Below, one piece after another: positions 9,697-23,000 of a stretch of 64,000 nt of DNA. A model generated the notes under the pieces. It searched no databases. It had not been told where the DNA came from and saw only the letters and a list, made by a program, of their open reading frames with translations. The DNA is from Ptiloglossa arizonensis. Taxonomy: Eukaryota > Arthropoda > Insecta > Hymenoptera > Colletidae. A program made the translations under genes and the position numbers. How positions within the stretch are numbered: the first letter of the stretch is position 1; the number at the start of each line of letters is the position of its first letter. The stretch lies in assembly GCF_051014685.1 (NCBI RefSeq), contig NW_027478525.1:372001-436000 (forward strand), given 5' to 3'.

Positions 9697-12526
9697 TTAC
9701 AACGGTATGTGTAGTTTTCCCCTAGGCCGTTCCAGTTATTCGTTTCGAGCATCAGAACTGCTAAAATTTCGAGTTTCTCTAGCGTTTCTTACATCCAAAC
9801 TGCCATATCTCGAGAACGGATTGATCAATCCGCAAAATTTCTGTTGCATCTGAAAGTAGAAACTCGCCCGATTACAACGGTATGCGCACTTTTCCCCTAG
9901 GCGGTTCTAGTTATTCGCTTCGAGCATCAGAACTGCCAAAATTTTGAGTTTCTCAAGCGTTTCTTACCTCCAAACTGCCATATCTCGCGAACGGATTGAC
10001 CAATCCGCAAAATTTCTGTTGCATCTGAAAGTAGAAACTCGCCCGATTACAACGGTAGGTGTAGTTTTCCCCTAGGCCGTTCCAGTTATTCGTTTCGAGC
10101 ATCAGAACTGCGAAAATTTTGAGTTTCTCAAGCGTTTCTTACCTCCAAACTACCATATCTCGCGAACGGATTGACCAATCCGCAAAATTTCTATTGCATC
10201 TGAAAGTAGAAACTCGCCCGATTACAACGGTAGGTGTAGTTTTCCCCTAGGCCGTTCTAGTTATTCGTTTCGAGCATCAGAACTGCGAAAATTTTGAGTT
10301 TCTCAAGCGTTTCTTACTTCCAAACTGCCACATCTCGCGAACGGATCGACCAATCCGCAAAATTTCTGTTGCATCTGAAAGTAGAAACTCGCCCGATTTC
10401 AACGGTATGTGTAGTTTTCCCCTAGGCCGTTCCAGTTATTCGTTTCGAGCATCAGAACTGCGAAAATTTTGAGTTTCTCAAGCGTTTCATACCTCCAAAC
10501 TGCCATATCTCGCGAACGGATTGACCAATCCGCAAAATTTCTGTTGCATCTGAAAGTAGAAACTCGCCCGATTACAACGGTATGCGTACTTTTCCCCTAG
10601 GCGGTTCTAGTTATTCGTTTCGAGCATCAGAACTGCCAAAATTTTGAGTTTCTCAAGCGTTTCTTGCATCCAAACTGCCATATCTCGCGAACGGATTGAC
10701 CGATCCGCAAAATTTCTGTTGCATCTGAAAGTAGAAACTCGCCCGACTACAACGGTATGCGCACTTTTCCCCTTGGCCGTTCTAGTTATTCGTTTCAAGC
10801 ATCAGAACTGCGCAAATTTTGAGTTTCTCAAGCGTTTCTTACCTCCAAACTGCCATATCTCGCGAACGGATTGACCAATCCGCAAAATTTCTGTTGCATC
10901 TGAAAGTAGAAACTCGCCCGATTACAACGGTAGGTGTAGTTTTCCCCTAGGCCCTTCTAGTTACTCGTTTCGAGCATCAGAACTGCGAAAATTTTGAGTT
11001 TCTCAAGCGTTTCTTACCTCCAAACTGCCATATCTCGCGAACGGATTGACCAATCCGCAAAATTTCTGTTGCATCTGAAAGTAGAAACTCGCCCGATTAC
11101 AACGGTACGTGTAGTTTTCCCCTAGGCCGTTCTAGTTATTCGTTTCGAGCATCAGACTGCGAATATTTAGAGTTTCTCAAGCGTTTCTTATCTCCAAACT
11201 GCCATATCTCGCGAACGGATTGACCAATCCGCAAAATTTCTGTTGCATCTGAAACTAGAAACTCGCCCGCTTACAACGGTATGCCTACTTTCCCCTAGGC
11301 CGTACTAGTTACTCGTTTCGAGCATCAGAACTGCGAAAATTTTGAGTTTCTCAAGCGTTTCTTACCTCCAAACTGCCATATCTCGCGAACGGATTGACCA
11401 ATCCGCAAAATTTCTGTTGCATCTGAAAGTAGAAACTCGCCCGATTACAACGGTATGCGCACTTTTCCCCTAGGCCGTTCTAGTTATTCGTTTCAAGCAT
11501 CAGAACTGCGCAAATTTTGAGTTTCTCAAGCGTTTCTTACCTTCAAACTGCCATATCTCGCGAACGGATTGACCGATCCGCAAAATTTCTGTTGCATCTG
11601 AAAGTAGAAACTCGCCCGACTACAACGGTATGCGCACTTTTCCCCTTGGCCGTTCCAGTTATTCGTTTCGAGCATCAGAACTGCGAAAATTTTGAGTTAC
11701 TCAAGCGTTTCTTACCTCCAAACTGCCATATCTCGCGAACGGATTGACCAATCCGCAAAATTTCTGTTGCATCTTAAAGTAGGGACTCGCCCGATTACAA
11801 CGGTATGTGTTGTTTTCCCCTAGGCCGTTCCAGTTATTCGTTTCGAGCATCAGAACTGCGAAAATTTTGAGTTTCTCAAGCGTTTCTTACCTCCAAACTG
11901 CCATATTTCGCGAACGGATTGACCAATCCGCAAAATTTCTGTTGCATCTTAAAGTAGGGACTCGCCCGATTACAACGGTATGTGTTGTTTTCCCCTAGGC
12001 CGTTCCAGTTATTCGTTTCGAGCATCAGAACTGCGAAAATTTTGAGTTTCTCAAGCGTTTCTTACCTCCAAACTGCCATATCTCGCGAACGGATTGACCA
12101 ATCCGCAAAATTTCTGTTGCATATTAAAGTAGGGACTCGCCCGATTACAACGGTATGTGTAGTTTTCCCCTAGGCCGTTCCAGTTATTCGTTTCGAGCAT
12201 CAGAACTGCGAAAATTTCGAGTTTCTCTAGCGTTTCTTACCTCCAAACGGCCATATCTCGCGAACGGATTGACCAATCCGCAAAATTTCTGTTGCTTCTG
12301 AAAGTAGAAACTCGCCCGATTACAACGGTATGCGTACTTTTCCCCTAGGCGGTTCTAGTTATTCGTTTCGAGCATCAGAACTGCCAAAATTTTGAGTTTC
12401 TGAAGCGTTTCTTGCATCCAAACTGCCATATCTCGCGAACGGATTGACCGATCCGCAAAATTTCTGTTGCATCTGAAAGTAGAAACTCGCCCGACTACAA
12501 CGGTATGCGCACTTTTCCCCTTGGCC
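9697..12526 (+). repeat. Long-range duplicate block (partner at 27541-30370)
   Basis: This block matches 27541-30370 at a constant shift of 17844 bp. Shared features include actgctaaaatttcgag at 9757/27601, the perfect palindrome at 9827, the tttcatacctcc variant (about 10490/28330) and two adjacent gtgttgttttcc monomers at 11807 and 11982 (29651 and 29826). Within it, about 10930-11140 carries different monomer types from its partner while keeping length and register, as expected from a local exchange or conversion tract. Confidence 0.8.
9827..9842. other. Perfect 16-bp palindrome form of the dyad
   Basis: Here the dyad reads CGGATTGATCAATCCG, identical to its own reverse complement across 16 bp. 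Other clear examples are at 21186-21201 and 26611-26626. A single C-to-T change from the common gacc form creates it. Confidence 0.75.
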
Positions 12527-13870
12527 GTTCTAGTTATTCGTTTCAAGCATCAGAACTGCGCAAATTTTGAGTTTCTCAAGCGTTTCTTACCTCCAAACTG
12601 CCATATCTCGCGAACGGATTGACCAATCCCCAAAATTTCTGTTGCATCTGAAAGTAGAAACTCGCCCGATTACAACGGTAGGTGTAGTTTTCCCCTAGGC
12701 CGTTCTAGTTACTCGTTTCGAGCATCAGAACTGCGAAAATTTTGAGTTTCTCAAGCGTTTCTTACCTCCAAACTGCCATATCTCGCGAACGGATTGACCA
12801 ATCCGCAAAATTTCTGTTGCATCTGAAAGTAGAAACTCGCCCGATTACAACGGTATGCGCACTTTTCCCCTAGGCCGTTCTAGTTATTCGTTTCAAGCAT
12901 CAGAACTGCGAAAATTTTGAGTTTCTCAAGCGTTTCTTACATCCAAACGGCCATATCTCGCGAACGGATTGACCAATCCGCAAAATTTCTGTTGCATCTG
13001 AAAGTAGAAACTCGCCCGATTACAACGGTATGTGTAGTTTTCCCCTAGGCGGTTCTAGTTATTCGTTTCGAGCATCAGAACTGCGAAAATTTTGAGTTTC
13101 TCAAGCGTTTCTTGCATCCAAACTGCCATATCTCGCGAACGGATTGACCGATCCGCAAAATTTCTGTTGCATCTGAAAGTAGAAACTCGCCCGACTACAA
13201 CGGTATGCGCACTTTTCCCCTTGGCCGTTCCAGTTATTCGTTTCGAGCATCAGAACTGCGGAAATTTTGAGTTTCTCAAGCGTTTCTTACCTCCAAACTG
13301 CCATATCTCGCGAACGGATTGACCAATCCGCAAAATTTCTGTTGCATCTGAAAGTAGAAACTCGCCCGATTACAACGGTATGTGTAGTTTTCCCCTAGGC
13401 GGTTCTAGTTATTCGTTTCGAGCATCAGAACTGCGAAAATTTTGGGTTTCTCAAGCGTTTCTTACTTCCAAACTGCCACATCTCGCGAACGGATCGACCA
13501 ATCCGCAAAATTTCTGTTGCATCTGAAAGTAGAAACTCGCCCGATTTCAACGGCATGTGTAGTTTTCCCCTAGGCCGTTCCAGTTATTCGTTTCGAGCAT
13601 CAGAACTGCGAAAATTTTGAGTTTCTCAAGCGTTTCTTACCTCCAAACTGCCATATCTCGCGAACGGATTGACCAATCCGCAAAATTTCTGTTGCATCTG
13701 AAAGTAGAAACTCGCCCGATTACAACGGTATGTGTAGTTTTCCCCTAGGCGGTTCTAGTTATTCGTTTCGAGCATCAGAACTGCGAAAATTTTGAGTTTC
13801 TCAAGCGTTTCTTGCATCCAAACTGCCATATCTCGCGAACGGATTGACCGATCCGCAAAATTTCTGTTGC
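12121..13870 (+). repeat. Nested HOR, unit 1 (10 monomers, 1750 bp)
   Basis: The unit starts at the marker atattaaagtaggg (12121), which recurs at 13871 and 15096. It contains monomers with ctgccaaaattttgagtttctgaagcg, cgactacaac with ccttggcc, and gcggaaattttg. The unit starting at 13871 lacks three of these ten monomers. Confidence 0.8.
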
Positions 13871-15095
13871 ATATTAAAGTAGGGACTCGCCCGATTACAA
13901 CGGTATGTGTAGTTTTCCCCTAGGCCGTTCCAGTTATTCGTTTCGAGCATCAGAACTGCGAAAATTTCGAGTTTCTCTAGCGTTTCTTACCTCCAAACGG
14001 CCATATCTCGCGAACGGATTGACCAATCCGCAAAATTTCTGTTGCTTCTGAAAGTAGAAACTCGCCCGATTACAACGGTATGCGTACTTTTCCCCTAGGC
14101 GGTTCTAGTTATTCGTTTCGAGCATCAGAACTGCCAAAATTTTGAGTTTCTGAAGCGTTTCTTGCATCCAAACTGCCATATCTCGCGAACGGATTGACCG
14201 ATCCGCAAAATTTCTGTTGCATCTGAAAGTAGAAACTCGCCCGACTACAACGGTATGCGCACTTTTCCCCTTGGCCGTTCTAGTTATTCGTTTCAAGCAT
14301 CAGAACTGCGCAAATTTTGAGTTTCTCAAGCGTTTCTTACCTCCAAACTGCCATATCTCGCGAACGGATTGACCAATCCCCAAAATTTCTGTTGCATCTG
14401 AAAGTAGAAACTCGCCCGATTACAACGGTAGGTGTAGTTTTCCCCTAGGCCGTTCTAGTTACTCGTTTCGAGCATCAGAACTGCGAAAATTTTGAGTTTC
14501 TCAAGCGTTTCTTACCTCCAAACTGCCATATCTCGCGAACGGATTGACCAATCCGCAAAATTTCTGTTGCATCTGAAAGTAGAAACTCGCCCGATTACAA
14601 CGGTATGCGCACTTTTCCCCTAGGCCGTTCTAGTTATTCGTTTCAAGCATCAGAACTGCGAAAATTTTGAGTTTCTCAAGCGTTTCTTACATCCAAACGG
14701 CCATATCTCGCGAACGGATTGACCAATCCGCAAAATTTCTGTTGCATCTGAAAGTAGAAACTCGCCCGATTACAACGGTATGTGTAGTTTTCCCCTAGGC
14801 GGTTCTAGTTATTCGTTTCGAGCATCAGAACTGCGAAAATTTTGAGTTTCTCAAGCGTTTCTTGCATCCAAACTGCCATATCTCGCGAACGGATTGACCG
14901 ATCCGCAAAATTTCTGTTGCATCTGAAAGTAGAAACTCGCCCGACTACAACGGTATGCGCACTTTTCCCCTTGGCCGTTCCAGTTATTCGTTTCGAGCAT
15001 CAGAACTGCGGAAATTTTGAGTTTCTCAAGCGTTTCTTGCATCCAAACTGCCATATCTCGCGAACGGATTGACCAATCCGCAAAATTTCTGTTGC
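13871..15095 (+). repeat. Nested HOR, unit 2 (7 monomers, 1225 bp)
   Basis: It starts with a hybrid monomer: the left part up to about 13870 comes from a gcatcc/gaccgatcc type, and the right part is the atattaaagtaggg type seen at 12121. From there it follows unit 1 at a shift of 1750 bp to about 15035. Confidence 0.8.
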
Positions 15096-16320
15096 ATATT
15101 AAAGTAGGGACTCGCCCGATTACAACGGTATGTGTAGTTTTCCCCTAGGCCGTTCCAGTTATTCGTTTCGAGCATCAGAACTGCGAAAATTTCGAGTTTC
15201 TCTAGCGTTTCTTACCTCCAAACGGCCATATCTCGCGAACGGATTGACCAATCCGCAAAATTTCTGTTGCTTCTGAAAGTAGAAACTCGCCCGATTACAA
15301 CGGTATGCGTACTTTTCCCCTAGGCGGTTCTAGTTATTCGTTTCGAGCATCAGAACTGCCAAAATTTTGAGTTTCTGAAGCGTTTCTTGCATCCAAACTG
15401 CCATATCTCGCGAACGGATTGACCGATCCGCAAAATTTCTGTTGCATCTGAAAGTAGAAACTCGCCCGACTACAACGGTATGCGCACTTTTCCCCTTGGC
15501 CGTTCTAGTTATTCGTTTCAAGCATCAGAACTGCGCAAATTTTGAGTTTCTCAAGCGTTTCTTACCTCCAAACTGCCATATCTCGCGAACGGATTGACCA
15601 ATCCCCAAAATTTCTGTTGCATCTGAAAGTAGAAACTCGCCCGATTACAACGGTAGGTGTAGTTTTCCCCTAGGCCGTTCTAGTTACTCGTTTCGAGCAT
15701 CAGAACTGCGAAAATTTTGAGTTTCTCAAGCGTTTCTTACCTCCAAACTGCCATATCTCGCGAACGGATTGACCAATCCGCAAAATTTCTGTTGCATCTG
15801 AAAGTAGAAACTCGCCCGATTACAACGGTATGCGCACTTTTCCCCTAGGCCGTTCTAGTTATTCGTTTCAAGCATCAGAACTGCGAAAATTTTGAGTTTC
15901 TCAAGCGTTTCTTACATCCAAACGGCCATATCTCGCGAACGGATTGACCAATCCGCAAAATTTCTGTTGCATCTGAAAGTAGAAACTCGCCCGATTACAA
16001 CGGTATGTGTAGTTTTCCCCTAGGCGGTTCTAGTTATTCGTTTCGAGCATCAGAACTGCGAAAATTTTGAGTTTCTCAAGCGTTTCTTGCATCCAAACTG
16101 CCATATCTCGCGAACGGATTGACCGATCCGCAAAATTTCTGTTGCATCTGAAAGTAGAAACTCGCCCGACTACAACGGTATGCGCACTTTTCCCCTTGGC
16201 CGTTCCAGTTATTCGTTTCGAGCATCAGAACTGCGGAAATTTTGAGTTTCTCAAGCGTTTCTTGCATCCAAACTGCCATATCTCGCGAACGGATTGACCA
16301 ATCCGCAAAATTTCTATTGC
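15096..16320 (+). repeat. Nested HOR, unit 3 (7 monomers, 1225 bp)
   Basis: It follows unit 2 at a shift of exactly 1225 bp, almost base for base. The next occurrence of the boundary monomer, at 16321, has atcttaaag instead of atattaaag, and the sequence then diverges near 16440. Confidence 0.85.
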
Positions 16321-16884
16321 ATCTTAAAGTAGGGACTCGCCCGATTACAACGGTATGTGTAGTTTTCCCCTAGGCCGTTCCAGTTATTCGTTTCGAGCAT
16401 CAGAACTGCGAAAATTTCGAGTTTCTCTAGCGTTTCTTACTTCCAAACTGCCACATCTCGCGAACGGATCGACCAATCCGCAAAATTTCTGTTGCATCTG
16501 AAAGTAGAAACTCGCCCGATTACAACGGTATGTGTAGTTTTCCCCTAGGCGGTTCTAGTTATTCGTTTCGAGCATCAGAACTGCGAAAATTTTGAGTTTC
16601 TGAAGCGTTTCTTGCATCCAAACTGCCATATCTCGCGAACGGATTGACCGATCCGCAAAATTTCTGTTGCATCTGAAAGTAGAAACTCGCCCGATTACAA
16701 CGGTATGCCCACTTTTCCCTTAGGCCGTCCTAGTTATTCGTTTCAAGCATCAGAACTGCGAAAATTTTGAGTTTCTCAAGCGTTTCTTACATCCAAACGG
16801 CCATATCTCGCGAACGGATTGACCAATCCGCAAAATTTCTGTTGCTTCTGAAAGTAGAAACTCGCCCGATTACAACGGTATGCG

Positions 16885-18457
16885 TACTTTTCCCCTAGGC
16901 GGTTCTAGTTATTCGTTTCGAGCATCAGAACTGCCAAAATTTTGAGTTTCTGAAGCGTTTCTTGCATCCAAACTGCCATATCTCGCGAACGGATTGACCG
17001 ATCCGCAAAATTTCTGTTGCATCTGAAAGTAGAAACTCGCCCGACTACAAGGGTATGCGCACTTTTCCCCTTGGCCGTTCTAGTTATTCGTTTCAAGAAT
17101 CAGAACTGCGCAAATTTTGAGTTTCTCAAGCGTTTCTTACCTCCAAACTGCCATATCTCGCGAACGGATTGACCAATCCGCAAAATTTCTGTTGCATCTG
17201 AAAGTAGAAACTCGCCCGATTACAACGGTAGGTGTAGTTTTCCCCTAGGCCGTTCTAGTTACTCGTTTCGAGCATCAGAACTGCGAAAATTTTGAGTTTC
17301 TCAAGCGTTTCTTACCTCCAAACTGCCATATCTCGCGAACGGATTGACCAATCCGCAAAATTTCTGTTGCATCTGAAAGTAGAAACTCGCCCGATTACAA
17401 CGGTACGTGTAGTTTTCCCCTAGGCCGTTCTAGTTATTCGTTTCGAGCATCAGACTGCGAATATTTTGAGTTTCTCAAGCGTTTCTTATCTCCAAACTGC
17501 CATATCTCGCGAACGGATTGACCAATCCGCAAAATTTCTGTTGCATCTGAAAGTAGAAACTCGCCCGATTACAACGGTATGCCTACTTTCCCCTAGGCCG
17601 TACTAGTTACTCGTTTCGAGCATCAGAACTGCGAAAATTTTGAGTTTCTCAAGCGTTTCTTACCTCCAAACTGCCATATCTCGCGAACGGATTGACCAAT
17701 CCGCAAAATTTCTGTTGCATCTGAAAGTAGAAACTCGCCCGATTACAACGGTATGCGCACTTTTCCCCTAGGCCGTTCTAGTTATTCGTTTCAAGCATCA
17801 GAACTGCGCAAATTTTGAGTTTCTCAAGCGTTTCTTACCTTCAAACTGCCATATCTCGCGAACGGATTGACCGATCCGCAAAATTTCTGTTGCATCTGAA
17901 AGTAGAAACTCGCCCGACTACAACGGTATGCGCACTTTTCCCCTTGGCCGTTCCAGTTATTCGTATCGAGCATCAGAACTGCGAAAATTTTGAGTTTCTC
18001 AAGCGTTTCTTACCTCCAAACTGCCATATCTCGCGAACGGATTGACCAATCCGCAAAATTTCTGTTGCATCTTAAAGTAGGGACTCGCCCGATTACAACG
18101 GTATGTGTTGTTTTCCCCTAGGCCGTTCCAGTTATTCGTTTCGAGCATCAGAACTGCGAAAATTTTGAGTTTCTCAAGCGTTTCTTACCTCCAAACTGCC
18201 ATATCTCGCGAACGGATTGACCAATCCGCAAAATTTCTGTTGCATCTTAAAGTAGGGACTCGCTCGATTACAACGGTATGTGTAGTTTTCCCCTAGGCCG
18301 TTCCAGTTATTCGTTTCGAGCATCAGAACTGCGAAAATTTCGAGTTTCTCTAGCGTTTCTTACTTCCAAACTGCCGCATCTCGCGAACGGATCGACCAAT
18401 CCGCAAAATTTCTGTTGCATCTGAAAGTAGAAACTCGCCCGATTACAACGGTATGTG
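16885..18457 (+). repeat. 1573-bp (9-monomer) HOR, copy 1
   Basis: Nine monomers minus two bases. The unit contains two diagnostic one-base deletions: cagactgcg at 17451 (one A lost) and gcctactttcccc near 17581 (one T lost). Both recur 1573 bp downstream, which explains why the period is 1573 and not 1575. It begins near ggcggttctag at about 16900; left of that the two copies disagree (gcgtac against gtgtag). Confidence 0.85.
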
Positions 18458-20030
18458 TAGTTTTCCCCTAGGCGGTTCTAGTTATTCGTTTCGAGCATCA
18501 GAACTGCCAAAATTTTGAGTTTCTGAAGCGTTTCTTGCATCCAAACTGCCATATCTCGCGAACGGATTGACCGATCCGCAAAATTTCTGTTGCATCTGAA
18601 AGTAGAAACTCGCCCGACTACAAGGGTATGCGCACTTTTCCCCTTGGCCGTTCTAGTTATTCGTTTCAAGAATCAGAACTGCGCAAATTTTGAGTTTCTC
18701 AAGCGTTTCTTACCTCCAAACTGCCATATCTCGCGAACGGATTGACCAATCCGCAAAATTTCTGTTGCATCTGAAAGTAGAAACTCGCCCGATTACAATG
18801 GTAGGTGTAGTTTTCCCCTAGGCCGTTCTAGTTACTCGTTTCGAGCATCAGAACTGCGAAAATTTTGAGTTTCTCAAGCGTTTCTTACCTCCAAACTGCC
18901 ATATCTCGCGAACGGATTGACCAATCCGCAAAATTTCTGTTGCATCTGAAAGTAGAAACTCGCCCGATTACAACGGTACGTGTAGTTTTCCCCTAGGCCG
19001 TTCTAGTTATTCGTTTCGAGCATCAGACTGCGAATATTTTGAGTTTCTCAAGCGTTTCTTATCTCCAAACTGCCATATCTCGCGAACGGATTGACCAATC
19101 CGCAAAATTTCTGTTGCATCTGAAAGTAGAAACTCGCCCGATTACAACGGTATGCCTACTTTCCCCTAGGCCGTACTAGTTACTCGTTTCGAGCATCAGA
19201 ACTGCGAAAATTTTGAGTTTCTCAAGCGTTTCTTACCTCCAAACTGCCATATCTCGCGAACGGATTGACCAATCCGCAAAATTTCTGTTGCATCTGAAAG
19301 TAGAAACTCGCCCGATTACAACGGTATGCGCACTTTTCCCCTAGGCCGTTCTAGTTATTCGTTTCAAGCATCAGAACTGCGCAAATTTTGAGTTTCTCAA
19401 GCGTTTCTTACCTTCAAACTGCCATATCTCGCGAACGGATTGACCGATCCGCAAAATTTCTGTTGCATCTGAAAGTAGAAACTCGCCCGACTACAACGGT
19501 ATGCGCACTTTTCCCCTTGGCCGTTCCAGTTATTCGTATCGAGCATCAGAACTGCGAAAATTTTGAGTTTCTCAAGCGTTTCTTACCTCCAAACTGCCAT
19601 ATCTCGCGAACGGATTGACCAATCCGCAAAATTTCTGTTGCATCTTAAAGTAGGGACTCGCCCGATTACAACGGTATGTGTTGTTTTCCCCTAGGCCGTT
19701 CCAGTTATTCGTTTCGAGCATCAGAACTGCGAAAATTTTGAGTTTCTCAAGCGTTTCTTACCTCCAAACTGCCATATCTCGCGAACGGATTGACCAATCC
19801 GCAAAATTTCTGTTGCATCTTAAAGTAGGGACTCGCTCGATTACAACGGTATGTGTAGTTTTCCCCTAGGCCGTTCCAGTTATTCGTTTCGAGCATCAGA
19901 ACTGCGAAAATTTCGAGTTTCTCTAGCGTTTCTTACTTCCAAACTGCCGCATCTCGCGAACGGATCGACCAATCCGCAAAATTTCTGTTGCATCTGAAAG
20001 TAGAAACTCGCCCGATTACAACGGTATGTG
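18458..20030 (+). repeat. 1573-bp (9-monomer) HOR, copy 2
   Basis: Near-identical tandem copy, with cagactgcg at 19024 and the shortened T run near 19154. Matching continues to about 20075, where cagaacagcg replaces cagaactgcc. The same arrangement occurs 26409 bp downstream at 43.3-46.4 kb. Confidence 0.85.
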
Positions 20031-23000
20031 TAGTTTTCCCCTAGGCGGTTCTAGTTATTCGTTTCGAGCATCAGAACAGCGAAAATTTTGAGTTTCTGAA
20101 GCGTTTCTTGCATCCAAACTGCCATATCTCGCGAACGGATTGACCGATCCGCAAAATTTCTGTTGCATCTGAAAGTAGAAACTCGCCCGATTACAACGGT
20201 ATGCCCACTTTTCCCTCAGGCCGTCCTAGTTATTCGTTTCGAGCATCAGAACTGCCAAAATTTTGAGTTTCTGAAGCGTTTCTTGCATCCAAACTGCCAT
20301 ATCTCGCGAACGGATTGACCGATCCGCAAAATTTCTGTTGCATCTGAAAGTAGAAACTCGCCCGACTACAACGGTATGCGCACTTTTCCCCTTGGCCGTT
20401 CTAGTTATTCGTTTCAAGCATCAGAACTGCGCAAATTTTGAGTTTCTCAAGCGTTTCTTACCTCCAAACTGCCATATCTCGCGAACGGATTGACCAATCC
20501 GCAAAATTTCTGTTGCATCTGAAAGTAGAAACTCGCCCGATTACAACGGTAGGTGTAGTTTTCCCCTAGGCCGTTCTAGTTACTCGTTTCGAGCATCAGA
20601 ACTGCGAAAATTTTGAGTTTCTCAAGCGTTTCTTACCTCCAAACTGCCATATCTCGCGAACGGATTGACCAATCCGCAAAATTTCTGTTGCATCTGAAAG
20701 TAGAAACTCGCCCGATTACAACGGTATGCGCACTTTTCCCCTAGGCCGTTCTAGTTATTCGTTTCAAGCATCAGAACTGCGCAAATTTTGAGTTTCTCAA
20801 GCGTTTCTTACCTTCAAACTGCCATATCTCGCGAACGGATTGACCGATCCGCAAAATTTCTGTTGCATCTGAAAGTAGAAACTCGCCCGACTACAACGGT
20901 ATGCGCACTTTTCCCCTTGGCCGTTCCAGTTATTCGTTTCGAGCATCAGAACTGCGAAAATTTTGAGTTTCTCAAGCGTTTCTTACCTCCAAACTGCCAT
21001 ATCTCGCGAACGGATTGACCAATCCGCAAAATTTCTGTTGCATCTTAAAGTAGGGACTCGCCCGATTACAACGGTATGTGTTGTTTTCCCCTAGGCCGTT
21101 CCAGTTATTCGTTTCGAGCATCAGAACTGCGAAAATTTCGAGTTTCTCTAGCGTTTCTTACATTCAAACTGCCATATCTCGCGAACGGATTGATCAATCC
21201 GCAAAATTTCTGTTGCATCTGAAAGTAGAAACTCGCCCGATTACAACGGTATGCGCACTTTTCCCCTAGGCGGTTCTAGTTATTCGTTTCGAGCATCAGA
21301 ACTGCCAAAATTTTGAGTTTCTCAAGCGTTTCTTACATCCAAACTACCATATCTCGCGAACGGATTGACCAATCCGCAAAATTTCTATTGCATCTGAAAG
21401 TAGAAACTCGCCCGATTACAACGGTAGGTGTAGTTTTCCCCTAGGCCGTTCTAGTTATTCGTTTCGAGCATCAGAACTGCGAAAATTTTGAGTTTCTCAA
21501 GCGTTTCTTACCTCCAAACTGCAATATCTCGCGAACGGATTGACCAATCCGCAAAATTTCTGTTGCATCTGAAAGTAGAAACTCGCCCGATTACAACGGT
21601 ATGTGTAGTTTTCCCCTAGACCGTTCCAGTTATTCGTTTCGAGCATCAGAACAGCGAAAATTTTGAGTTTCTCAAGCGTTTCTTACCTCCAAACTGCCAT
21701 ATCTCGCGAACGGATTGACCAATCCGCAAAATTTCTGTTGCATCTGAAAGTAGACACTCTCCCGATTACAACGGTATGCGTACTTCTCCCATGGGCCGTT
21801 CTAGTCATTCGTGTCGAGCATCAGAACTGCGAAAATTTTGAGTATCTCAAGGGTTTCTTACCTCCAAACTGCCATATCTCGCGAACGAATTGACCAATCC
21901 GCAAAATTTCTTTTGAATCTGAAAGTAGAAACTCGCCCGATTACAACGGTATGTGTAGTTTTCCCCTAGGCCGTTCCAGTTATTCGTTTCGAGCATCAGA
22001 ACTGCGAAAATTTTGAGTTTCTCAAGCGTTTCTTACATCCAAACTGCCATATCTCGTGAACGGATTGACCAATCCGCAAAATTTCTGTTGCATCTGAAAG
22101 TAGAAACTCGCCCGATTACAACGGTATGCGCACTTTTCCCCTAGGCGGTTCTAGTTATTCGTTTCGAGCATCAGAACAGCCAAAATTTTGAGTTTCTCAA
22201 GCGTTTCTTACATCCAAACTGCCATATCTCGCGAACGGATTGACCAATCCGCAAAATTTCTGTTGCATCTTAAAGTAGAAACTCGCCCGATTACAACGGT
22301 ATGCCCACTTTTCCCCTAGGCCGTTCTAGTTATTCGTTTCGAGCACCAGAACTGCGAAAATTTTGAGTTTCTCAAGCGTTTCTTAAATCCAAACGGCCAT
22401 ATCTCGCGAACGGATTGACCAATCCGCAAAATTTCTGTTGCATCTGAAAGTAGAAACTCGCCCGATTACAACGGTATGCGCACTTTTCCCCCACGCCGTT
22501 CTAGTTACTCGTTTCTAGCATCAGAACTGCGAAAATTTTGAGTTTCTCAAGCGTTTCTTACCTCCAAACTGCCATATCTCGCGAACGGATTGACCAATCT
22601 GCAAAATTTCTGTTGCCTCTGAAAGTAGAAACTCGCCCGATTACAACGGTATGCGCACTTTTCCCCTAGGCCGTTCTAGTTATTCGTTTCGAGCATCAGA
22701 ACTGCGAAAATTTTGAGTTTCTCAAGCGTTTCTTACATCCAAACGGCCATATCTCGCGAACGGATTGACCAATCCGCAAAATTTCTGTTGCATTTGAAAG
22801 TAGAAACTCGCCCGATTACAACGGTATGCGCACTTTTCCCCTGGGCCGTTCTAGTTATTCGTTTCGAGCATCAGAACTGCGAAAATTTTGCGTTTCTAAA
22901 GCGTTTCTTATCTCCAAACTGCCATGTCTCGCGAACGGATTGGTAAATCCGCAAAATTTCTGTTGCTTGTGAAAGTAGAAACTCGCCCGATTACAACGGT

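Noticed and set aside
10607..10798. Recurring 63- and 67-codon minus-strand frames
   Set aside because: Some start with ATG, but they are repeated satellite segments with no promoter, domain or flanking gene, and they open or close with single substitutions.
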